Assembly (NCBI GenBank): GCA_913774795.1 | Contig: CAJYIL010000722.1 | Location: 1 to 11,792, forward strand | From: Pseudobdellovibrionaceae bacterium | Lineage (GTDB): Bacteria > Bdellovibrionota > Bdellovibrionia > Bdellovibrionales > JAMPXM01 | DNA length: 11,792 nucleotides | Direction: 5' to 3' | In this document: positions 6,208 to 11,792 of the stretch, one piece after another | How the letters are laid out: each line of letters begins with the position of its first letter | How positions within the stretch are numbered: position 1 is the stretch's first letter | Notes under the pieces: generated by a model | Told to the model about the DNA's origin: nothing | The model's input: only the letters and a program-made list of their open reading frames with translations | Database searches by the model: none | Position numbers and translations under genes: made by a program

Positions 6208-8505
6208 TTACTTACAGCCCGTGCCGGCGGGCGGAGGACCTGCCAAGTTACGGCAAAGAGGATAGTGCGGCGAGCATTTAAGGCTCAAGTGGAAGTGCTT
6301 GTGATGTCCCGCCACAGGTCGCACGAGTCGCATGAGTTCAGCTTGGTCGCGATCCTCGAAGAGATCTTTCTGTTTAGCCCAAGAACAGAAGCCTTGCTTC
6401 ACGGCCGGAGACATGAAGACACGACTGACAGCCGTTGTTTTTTGCGCGTCTTCGATCAGTTCCTGTCGGCTGGCGAGCTTTAAGAAATTCCAAGTCTTTT
6501 CATAATCAAAGTTGCTGACGACCGTGCCCCGATCGGTGAGCGCCGAAGCTCTGAGTGGAGCCGATGATCCGATCCAAGCCAGATCAGCGTCGAGACCATT
6601 TCGGTGAGTGTTGTGTTTGCTTCCGCCGCCGTAGCGCCCGCCGTTTCGGAGCGACATATCTCCGACGTAGAGTTTGATACCGAGTTGTTTCATCAGGTAC
6701 GTCGCGATGTTTTCTAAGAAACTGACGAGCATGCCCGAACCGAAGTGCGCGTTGCGGTTGATCGCGACCGGAACTAAACCCGGAATGTTTGATGGCAAAA
6801 GACTTGCGTTGACGATTGAGCTACGAATGCCGCCGCCCACGGCGTCGCTGTAACCGCCGCGCGAGATGCCGCCGTCACGAAGGTTCATCAGTGGGGATAA
6901 GCGCGCTTCGAGGAGCGTGATGCGTTGGTCGAGCTCTTCGTCGTTCGCTTTCGGTTTTGCCGGAGGAAATGGGTAGGCCATGCGAGCATCGCCGCCGCGA
7001 TCAGGCGCGGTCGCGGTCGCAGGCTGTGTGGGTTGTGTTGGCTGCGCAGGAGCTGGTACCGGAGCTGGCGTGTTTGGTTGCGCCTGCGGGGTGTTGGGCT
7101 GAGCGGGTGCTACGGGTTTTTCTTCGCGGCGAGGCGTTTCTGGTTGCGGTGCAGGCTGAGGCTTCGGACGCGATGGATCTGGCTGCTGGGGAGTCGTCGG
7201 TGCCGTCGGCGGTCGTGTCGGTTTGCTAGGCGCGGGCGCGGGCGCGGCGACCGTAGCAGGCTTCGCGGGCGCTTGAGCTGGAGCTGGAACCGTTGCCGGC
7301 TTTGTCGACGCGGGCCTCGCCGGAGCGGGGCGAGTCGATTGCGCTGGCGCTTGCGGTGTCGTACGAGGCGGCTTGGCAGGCGTCGCTGCCGCAGGGCGAG
7401 TCGGCGGCACTTGAGTTTTTCCCGATGGAGGCGCCGCGGTCGTCGGCTTCGATTTCGGGGGATCAACCGGTGTCAGTTTTTTTCCTCCGCTGACCGGCGG
7501 AACAAGCCAGTGACGAACGCGGTCCCACCAGCGCGAGATGAAGCCTTGAGTTTCTTTCGAAGGTTTTGCAGCAGGCTTCTTCGCGGCGTCAGGTTGCGAA
7601 GGTGTTTTTCCGCCGCCACTCGGCGATTGCGTTGCGCGCGGAGCCGGATTCGCTTTCGCACCTGCGGCTACGCCTGAAGACTTCGCGCCAGGTTTACCGG
7701 TCACACTCGGAGCCGGAGCAGCACCCGGCGCGCCGTAAACTTTCGGATCGTGCGGCTTCTCGACGGTCGTCGCCTCACCCGCCTGCGGATCGTCTGCACG
7801 CGAGATCACCGGTGGGAGCTCCGGTGTCTTCGAACGCGGCCACAGTTTACCGATCAAGATTTCGTTGCGGGGAGCTCCGACGAAATCGCCGAGTCGTTCA
7901 TCTGACTCGTCGGTTTCATTCGGGAGTCCGCGCTCAGAGGGGTGAAGCTCGTCTTCCGCATCGGCCTTGATTGATTTCGCAGGAGCCGCAGCAGCACCCG
8001 GAGCGGCCGATTCCTGACCCGCAGGTTGCGCATCTTCTGGTCGCAAAGTCGCGCTCGAGAACTGAACCTTCTTCGTCTTGCCTTCAACGTTGTAGTAAAC
8101 GTTCAAGATCATCTGTTTACACTCGGCGCCATCGACGCACATCGCTTCGGCGACGAGACGGTTCTTCGCTTCGGGAAGTGGGCTCATATCGACAAGAGAC
8201 GATGTTCCGTCTGCGCGGAGGGAGCCTACGAGATCGACGATCTCAATTCCCGCCGATGATTCAATTTTGACGGTCGCTGAAACCGAGCGTGTGTTCTTGT
8301 CGACACCGAACTTCGCTTCGGTCAAACGGTAGACCGAGTACTCACTCAAGTCTTTGACGGCCGGAGACGTCGACGGAGGAAGCACCTCGGTCGGCATCTT
8401 AAACATCTCGCGTTTAGCCTCTTCAGAGACTTCAAATGATGAACGACCGCCGCAAGCGGCCAGCATCATCAAAATCGGAAGCCCGAGAAGTAAACCAGTG
8501 CGCAC
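6208..8505 (-). CDS. Lipoprotein with long Pro/Ala-rich stalk and C-terminal MepA (M74) murein endopeptidase domain
   Basis: A 765-residue predicted lipoprotein. The start is GTG 8505, with GGAGGA at 7-base spacing; a TTG at 8526 would put that Shine-Dalgarno inside the gene. The signal ends in lipobox LAAC, lipid Cys18, Gly at +2. Residues about 35-155 look like a beta-rich domain with Cys123/Cys130. A low-complexity linker (about 160-505) follows; it contains one Trp-rich patch (GFISRWWDRVRHWL, 321-334). The C-terminal 240 residues match penicillin-insensitive endopeptidase MepA, a zinc LAS enzyme that cuts murein cross-links: His634 and Asp641 (HRNGLDAD) and the HKHFH block with His737/His739 supply the expected metal and catalytic residues. 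E. coli MepA is a 274-residue soluble periplasmic protein, so lipid anchor plus stalk is a large addition. lgt and lspA lie directly upstream on the same strand. Confidence 0.9.
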   Translation of the reverse strand: MRTGLLLGLPILMMLAACGGRSSFEVSEEAKREMFKMPTEVLPPSTSPAVKDLSEYSVYRLTEAKFGVDKNTRSVSATVKIESSAGIEIVDLVGSLRADGTSSLVDMSPLPEAKNRLVAEAMCVDGAECKQMILNVYYNVEGKTKKVQFSSATLRPEDAQPAGQESAAPGAAAAPAKSIKADAEDELHPSERGLPNETDESDERLGDFVGAPRNEILIGKLWPRSKTPELPPVISRADDPQAGEATTVEKPHDPKVYGAPGAAPAPSVTGKPGAKSSGVAAGAKANPAPRATQSPSGGGKTPSQPDAAKKPAAKPSKETQGFISRWWDRVRHWLVPPVSGGKKLTPVDPPKSKPTTAAPPSGKTQVPPTRPAAATPAKPPRTTPQAPAQSTRPAPARPASTKPATVPAPAQAPAKPATVAAPAPAPSKPTRPPTAPTTPQQPDPSRPKPQPAPQPETPRREEKPVAPAQPNTPQAQPNTPAPVPAPAQPTQPTQPATATAPDRGGDARMAYPFPPAKPKANDEELDQRITLLEARLSPLMNLRDGGISRGGYSDAVGGGIRSSIVNASLLPSNIPGLVPVAINRNAHFGSGMLVSFLENIATYLMKQLGIKLYVGDMSLRNGGRYGGGSKHNTHRNGLDADLAWIGSSAPLRASALTDRGTVVSNFDYEKTWNFLKLASRQELIEDAQKTTAVSRVFMSPAVKQGFCSWAKQKDLFEDRDQAELMRLVRPVAGHHKHFHLSLKCSPHYPLCRNLAGPPPAGTGCK
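7003..7500 (-). repeat. Low-complexity Pro/Ala/Thr/Lys-rich coding tract
   Basis: About 166 codons of the MepA lipoprotein encode almost only Pro, Ala, Thr, Lys, Arg, Gln and Ser. Short tandem repeats are visible: a 13-residue unit beginning KPATV twice at 7225-7302, and a 7-residue unit AQPNTPQ/AQPNTPA at 7063-7104. The tract is likely an extended flexible stalk through the periplasm or murein. Its base composition also creates a long Arg-rich open frame on the other strand, which is not a gene. Confidence 0.85.
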
Positions 8506-8512
8506 GAGAAAG

Positions 8513-8544
8513 TCCTCCGGGCTCAAACAAAAGCAATCCGGAGG
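8513..8544 (-). promoter_or_regulatory. Shine-Dalgarno-sequestering hairpin upstream of the MepA lipoprotein
   Basis: On the minus strand CCTCCGG (8544-8538) and CCGGAGG (8520-8514) are perfect complements, 7 bp with a 17-base loop. The 3' arm contains most of the Shine-Dalgarno GGAGGA (8518-8513), 7 bases before the GTG start. In the mRNA the ribosome-binding site would be paired in a GC-rich stem. No U-run follows, so this is not a terminator. Confidence 0.6.
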
Positions 8545-8600
8545 CCGCTTTCAGCTCGAAACTACGCGATTTCGCAGGCGAAACCGCCCGAATCGGACAC

Positions 8601-9353
8601 TCACTTAGCCAAAAATGGTCGCCGTACAAACCCGACAACAACCGCTGCTACCAAAAGCGCGAGGGAAATCCAGGAAGAAATCGAAAGTCCCAAGAGAGCA
8701 GGCCCTCTCGGATCATCCCGAAATGATTCCATCATCAGACGTCCGCACGCATGCAGGCAGAGCCAAAGCCAAAAAAGTTGGCCCGGTCGACGAAGCCATA
8801 CGCGTCGTTCGAGGAGAAGTAAAACTGCGAGGACGCCAAGCTCCCAAGCGACCGCGTACGACTGGGTGGGATGACGATCTAGTTCGCCGGCCCAAGAAAA
8901 AACGCGACCGTAGCAACAGCCAGTGAGCACGCAAGCAACGCGACCGATCGCGTATCCGAGAGCAGCGACCGGCGCAAAAAGATCGAGCCAACGACCGAGC
9001 GGTTCTTTCACCCAAAATCGAACGAAGAGGGCGGAGCAAAGAGCGCCGAGGAGTGCGCCTCCGTACCAAACAAAGCCGCCGCTCCAAATATCGAACACGA
9101 GCCAAGGACGCGCCCAGTAGTAAGCTGGCTCTTCGAAAAACACGTGAAAGAGTCGCGAGCCGATGAAGCCAGAGATCATGAGCACAAGCGAAATATCGAG
9201 TGCACGGTTACGTGAGAGACCTGAGCGATCTGCTCGACGTACGAGAAGAAAGAGTCCCGCGACAAAGGCGAGTGCGCTCACTAAAAAATAAACGGGAATC
9301 ACCGCGCCGAACAGAGTGAACGACGGCAAAAATCCGCTCAAGGGATGAATCAT
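8601..9353 (-). CDS. lgt: Phosphatidylglycerol-prolipoprotein diacylglyceryl transferase (Lgt family)
   Basis: A 250-residue multi-pass inner-membrane protein of the Lgt family, which moves diacylglycerol from phosphatidylglycerol onto the lipobox Cys of prolipoproteins. Family marks are SGGFVWYGGALLGA (91-104), GRVACVLTGCCYG (137-149, Arg138 matching E. coli Arg143), RHPTQSY (160-166) and GRLMMESFRDDPRG (204-217, Arg205 matching Arg239). It is shorter than E. coli Lgt (291 residues) because the loop before HPTQ is reduced. Aligning by eye, E. coli His103 is Tyr97 here and Tyr235 is His201. The ATG overlaps the lspA stop by four bases, so translation is probably coupled and no separate Shine-Dalgarno is seen. 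An MepA-type lipoprotein, a likely substrate, is the next gene. Given the catalytic changes, it could instead be a diverged paralogue. Confidence 0.88.
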   Translation of the reverse strand: MIHPLSGFLPSFTLFGAVIPVYFLVSALAFVAGLFLLVRRADRSGLSRNRALDISLVLMISGFIGSRLFHVFFEEPAYYWARPWLVFDIWSGGFVWYGGALLGALCSALFVRFWVKEPLGRWLDLFAPVAALGYAIGRVACVLTGCCYGRVFSWAGELDRHPTQSYAVAWELGVLAVLLLLERRVWLRRPGQLFWLWLCLHACGRLMMESFRDDPRGPALLGLSISSWISLALLVAAVVVGFVRRPFLAK

Positions 9354-9880
9354 ACGATGGCAGTGTCAGGTTCTTCGCTGCGAGAGCGCGTGAATTCGAG
9401 AAACAGCAGGATCGCAACTCCGCAAACGATCGCGATGTCGGCGACGTTAAACGAAGGGTAGACGAAGCGACCGGGTGGATTCGACGAGGCATTGTAGACG
9501 ATCGTGAAATCCAAGAAGTCGATGACGTAGCCGTAGCGGAGACGATCGATGTAGTTGCCGATGGCGCCGCCAAAAACTCCGCTCAGGGCCGCGATTGTCC
9601 AGCGGTCACTGTCACGCACGCCGCGCAGGATCGCGAGAATGATGATGAGTGCGATGGGTGGCATCGCGAAGAAGAAGGCTGTCCGAAACTCGGGGTGTGA
9701 ATCCGCCAAAAAACCGAAGGCCGCGCCCATGTTATGAACATGAGTGATGTTGAAGAGGTTCGAAATCACTTGAATGACGTCGCCCTCTTGCAGGTGCGTG
9801 TGAATCCACATCTTGGTCGCTTGATCGGCCGTGATGATGGCACCCGCGATCGCCGCTAAAATAAGATATTTAATCTTCAT
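9350..9880 (-). CDS. lspA: Lipoprotein signal peptidase (signal peptidase II)
   Basis: A 176-residue inner-membrane aspartyl protease that removes the signal peptide of diacylglyceryl-modified prolipoproteins. Four hydrophobic segments are visible (about 4-22, 66-85, 95-110, 147-164). The conserved blocks are ADQATKMWI (18-26), NMGAAFGF (50-57), GGAIGNYIDRLRYGYVIDFLDF (104-125) and FNVADIAI (144-151); Asp121 and Asp148 correspond to the catalytic pair. All key residues look intact. The ATG at 9880 gives the expected short cytoplasmic n-region MKIK, although no good Shine-Dalgarno precedes it. The gene overlaps lgt by four bases, so the first two steps of lipoprotein maturation are coupled. 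A 59-base gap separates it from the kinase-like gene upstream on the same strand. Confidence 0.96.
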   Translation of the reverse strand: MKIKYLILAAIAGAIITADQATKMWIHTHLQEGDVIQVISNLFNITHVHNMGAAFGFLADSHPEFRTAFFFAMPPIALIIILAILRGVRDSDRWTIAALSGVFGGAIGNYIDRLRYGYVIDFLDFTIVYNASSNPPGRFVYPSFNVADIAIVCGVAILLFLEFTRSRSEEPDTAIV

Positions 9881-9939
9881 AACGACATAAGTGTATCGGG
9901 CCGCGGGTCCAATGAGAACGAGACGGGGCTTAGGGCTGG

Positions 9940-10863
9940 TCAGACTTTGCGAATAGGCGTTTTGTCGACGAGAAGCCGAGACTCATTCGATCGCCCGTAA
10001 GAAGTGAGCTCGATTTTTTCTTGTTTTGAAATTCGGTCGAGTGTTTTGAGTAAGACCGTGATTTGGTCCAGCGCCTTCTGGGCGCGTTTAACATAAGGAT
10101 TGGCCGGTGACTGCTCCGCGATTTCATCGATCGCGTGAATCGCGACGGTCAGCGGAGTGTTGATCTCATGACGATAGGTGACGATCGTCGCGTGAATGCC
10201 TTCGACACGCGAGAGTGAAGCTTGTGCGGCCCGCGCGGCTTCGCGCGCCTGGACGATCGCGGTGATATCGCGAGTTGTTCCGACGAGTACCGGATCTCCT
10301 CCTGGCTCAGTTGGTGGGAGCACCGCCCCTTTGGATAAAACCCATTTCGTTTTTCCGCTCGGCAAATTCAGTTTGAGTTCGACTTCGAAAGAAGTGACTT
10401 CGCCGCTCATCAGTTTTTGACCTAATTCGTGACCGCGTGCGACCGACTCTGTATCGAGGAGCGTATCGAAGTATGCGGTACTGACGAGCGCCTGGTCGAA
10501 CTCGAGGTCGAGGAGGCGAAAGAATCCTCGAGACCATGTCACTGAGCCGCTATTCATATTTTGGATCCAGCTGCCGTATTGGCCGACGATCTCGGCGTCT
10601 TCAAGACGCCGTGACGTCAAATCGTCTTGCAGGCGCTTGATCTGAATATTTCTCAGGCCGGCGATGTATCCGATGAGACCCAGGATGAGCGGACCAAGAT
10701 CAATAAGATAAAGAAGCGGGTCTTCATGTTTCCAGATGACGTGCGCGATCGCGACTTTGTCGTGATGAGCCGTGATAACGAACGCGATCAGCGGAAATAG
10801 TGCGCCCGCAAGCATTCCGATCAGAGCCATCACCCATGCTGAAGCCGTTGTAACCCGTTGCAT
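9940..10863 (-). CDS. Membrane PAS protein with histidine-kinase dimerisation (DHp) domain but no ATPase domain
   Basis: A 307-residue protein with two predicted membrane helices (about 8-32 and 50-69), a PAS-like domain (about 90-205, with WSRGFFRLLDLE and ending GTTRDITAIVQ) and a DHp helix pair. The H-box is YRHEINTPLT, with phospho-acceptor His232. The protein ends about 75 residues later; there is no N, G1 or G2 box, and too little room before lspA for an HATPase_c domain to have been lost by a recent frameshift. The domain could receive phosphate from, or dimerise with, another kinase, act as a phosphotransfer protein, or be a scaffold; which one is open. The start is ATG 10863, with AAGAG at 6-base spacing; a TTG at 10869 lies directly against that Shine-Dalgarno. 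It may be cotranscribed with lspA and lgt. Confidence 0.87.
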   Translation of the reverse strand: MQRVTTASAWVMALIGMLAGALFPLIAFVITAHHDKVAIAHVIWKHEDPLLYLIDLGPLILGLIGYIAGLRNIQIKRLQDDLTSRRLEDAEIVGQYGSWIQNMNSGSVTWSRGFFRLLDLEFDQALVSTAYFDTLLDTESVARGHELGQKLMSGEVTSFEVELKLNLPSGKTKWVLSKGAVLPPTEPGGDPVLVGTTRDITAIVQAREAARAAQASLSRVEGIHATIVTYRHEINTPLTVAIHAIDEIAEQSPANPYVKRAQKALDQITVLLKTLDRISKQEKIELTSYGRSNESRLLVDKTPIRKV

Positions 10864-11008
10864 ACTCAACTCTTATCGGCGTCTCTAAACCTCAAGTTTT
10901 GCCTGTCATGAAAACGTAAATTATCGGCGATCGCGGCAAAGCGTTGTGTCTCAAATCGATTCAACTTCGTGCTGGGCAAGCGCCAGGGTGCTTGTTAGCT
11001 TTTGAGCC
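10864..11008. promoter_or_regulatory. Divergent intergenic region, kinase-like gene / small lipoprotein
   Basis: This 145-base gap must hold promoters for both directions. On the minus strand GATAAT (10920-10925) resembles a -10 box, but no matching -35 is seen at a normal distance. TTATCGGCG occurs twice (10873-10881 and 10921-10929), and a weak hairpin, CAAGC/GCTTG around an 8-base loop, covers 10977-10994 in the leader of the plus-strand gene. All three are weak signals. Confidence 0.35.
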
Positions 11009-11395
11009 ATGAAATATGCCTTCGTTTTTCTCGTTCTCCTTATCGGTTGCGCGACCACGAATCGCACTCAGACGTGCACGTTTAAATCGACAGCCGGTAG
11101 CGACGGTGTCGAGCCTACCGACGTTCAGTGCGTGATGGAAAACTTCGTCCTGCCCAAAGCGCGAAGCTGTTATGAGGATCTTCTGACAGCGACCGAAGTC
11201 GAATTCCGCGTGGTTCAAAAATTCGAAATTTCCAGAATGGGTCGGGCCGAGAAAATTTCGTACGATCCCGACATCGAGACGTCTTCGTTCGGCGTTTGTA
11301 TGACCACAGCTCTGAAAGAAGCTAAGCTCCCGACGCACGCCTCAGAAAAACCGGTCACGATCACGTATCCGTGGGTTTTCAAACGAAAGCATTAA
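11009..11395 (+). CDS. Small Cys-rich lipoprotein with AgmX/PglI-like C-terminal domain
   Basis: A 128-residue predicted lipoprotein: MKYAFVFLVLLIGC gives lipobox LIGC, lipid Cys14, Ala at +2 (no inner-membrane retention signal by the E. coli rule). The mature part has four further cysteines, Cys23, Cys41, Cys54 and Cys97, enough for two disulfides. The stretch from about 46 to 125 (RSCYEDLL, a strand-rich centre, FGVCMTTALKEAKLP, then VTITYPWVFK) follows the pattern of the AgmX/PglI C-terminal domain, a TonB-C-like fold in myxobacterial and related envelope proteins. That assignment is by eye; the molecular function is unknown. The Shine-Dalgarno is poor. The stop codon overlaps the stop of the convergent trmO gene (shared TTAA). 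Confidence 0.82.
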   Translation: MKYAFVFLVLLIGCATTNRTQTCTFKSTAGSDGVEPTDVQCVMENFVLPKARSCYEDLLTATEVEFRVVQKFEISRMGRAEKISYDPDIETSSFGVCMTTALKEAKLPTHASEKPVTITYPWVFKRKH

Positions 11396-11792
11396 AGAGT
11401 CGACACGCTCGTCACGACGAAGCCGCCGCCGCGAATTTCGTATTTTACTTCGTGCGAATCGATCTCGATCCCGAAACGAGAGCCGTCGCTTGATTCGACA
11501 GGCAACTGCGTTTGTTGAAAAGCGGGGCGAGGATCAAGTTCCAGTACGTCCACGATCATCGATCGCAGATCAGCCTCGACCGAGCATTCAAAAGACACAG
11601 GCCAGCGAGCGATCGGCGCAGACGCCCATCCGCTTCCGGCCGATGAAAATGAATCAGCGTAGGGAATGTAAGGTTTGATATCGAGAACGGGAGTGCCGTC
11701 GATGAGGTCGACGCCGCTGACGTAAATTTCGCCCAGCGCGAAATCGATGCGCTCTCCGCATCGGCCGAACCCGATCGGGCTTTCGGCCGTCG
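11392..11792 (-). CDS. trmO: tRNA (N6-threonylcarbamoyladenosine37-N6)-methyltransferase TrmO, C-terminal part (cut by right edge)
   Basis: The frame is open from the right edge to a TAA at 11392, giving the last 132 residues. The family (TsaA/YaeB/TrmO) uses S-adenosylmethionine to methylate t6A37 of threonine tRNAs. Diagnostic segments are SPIGF near the window edge, YVSGVDLIDGTPVLDIKPYI, PYADSF, GW, and the C-terminal LELDPRPAFQQ followed by a strand-rich end. In the usual RPNPIG motif the first three positions read Ala-Glu-Ser here, which could be a real variation. A GTG at 11598 is internal and not the start. The gene converges on the small lipoprotein gene, and both stops lie within the four bases TTAA, leaving no room for a separate terminator between them. 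Confidence 0.92.
   Translation of the reverse strand, partial: TAESPIGFGRCGERIDFALGEIYVSGVDLIDGTPVLDIKPYIPYADSFSSAGSGWASAPIARWPVSFECSVEADLRSMIVDVLELDPRPAFQQTQLPVESSDGSRFGIEIDSHEVKYEIRGGGFVVTSVSTL

Noticed and set aside
6925..7677. 250-residue open frame on the plus strand opposite the MepA lipoprotein
   Set aside because: It is extremely Arg/Trp/Cys-rich, as expected from the complement of a Pro/Ala-rich tract, and has no recognisable domain.
9881..9939. Promoter for lspA in the 59-base gap
   Set aside because: TTGGAC occurs on the minus strand, but the bases 16 positions later match a -10 box poorly.
1..11792. CRISPR arrays, tRNA or rRNA genes, insertion sequences, phage genes, attachment sites
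   Set aside because: I found no spaced repeats, no cloverleaf-like segment, no transposase or integrase motifs and no terminal inverted repeats; almost all of the window is accounted for by protein genes.

Overview
The window looks like chromosomal DNA of a moderately GC-rich Gram-negative bacterium. A member of the Bdellovibrionota (a Bdellovibrio relative) is my best guess. That guess rests on the abundance of lipoproteins and peptidoglycan hydrolases, the PBP4-type enzyme and the small Cys-rich AgmX/PglI-like lipoprotein; it is inference, because no marker gene is present. There is no transposase, integrase, phage gene, CRISPR array, tRNA or rRNA. Gene density is very high: the longest gap is about 145 bases, and several neighbours overlap.

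Layout, left to right. (1) Minus strand, 1-1683: a lipoprotein solute-binding protein of the oligopeptide type, then by a 4-base ATGA overlap a response-regulator receiver domain that runs off the left edge. (2) Plus strand, 1709-4556: a D-Ala-D-Ala carboxypeptidase/endopeptidase (DacB/PBP4) and, 4 bases later, an MltD-like lytic transglycosylase starting at TTG. (3) Minus strand, 10863 down to 4509: a PAS sensor with a histidine-kinase dimerisation domain but no ATPase domain, then lspA, lgt (4-base overlap), a 765-residue lipoprotein with a C-terminal MepA endopeptidase domain, and an FAD oxidoreductase fused to a Rieske domain. The last of these overlaps the end of the transglycosylase tail-to-tail by 48 bases. 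(4) Plus strand, 11009-11395: a small Cys-rich lipoprotein, whose stop overlaps the stop of a convergent trmO (tRNA methyltransferase) cut by the right edge.

The common theme is the cell envelope. Three different murein-cutting activities (DD-peptidase, glycan-strand lyase, MepA-type endopeptidase) sit around the two enzymes that start lipoprotein maturation, and three gene products carry a lipobox. The Rieske oxidoreductase and TrmO look like unrelated housekeeping neighbours.

The most interesting points are: a perfect 7-bp hairpin that would bury the Shine-Dalgarno of the MepA lipoprotein; a second, switch-like pairing in front of the Rieske gene; an Lgt in which the two catalytic positions corresponding to E. 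coli His103 and Tyr235 appear exchanged (Tyr97, His201); a kinase-like protein without a kinase domain; and the very long Pro/Ala-rich stalk of the MepA lipoprotein. I see no clearly new multi-gene system.
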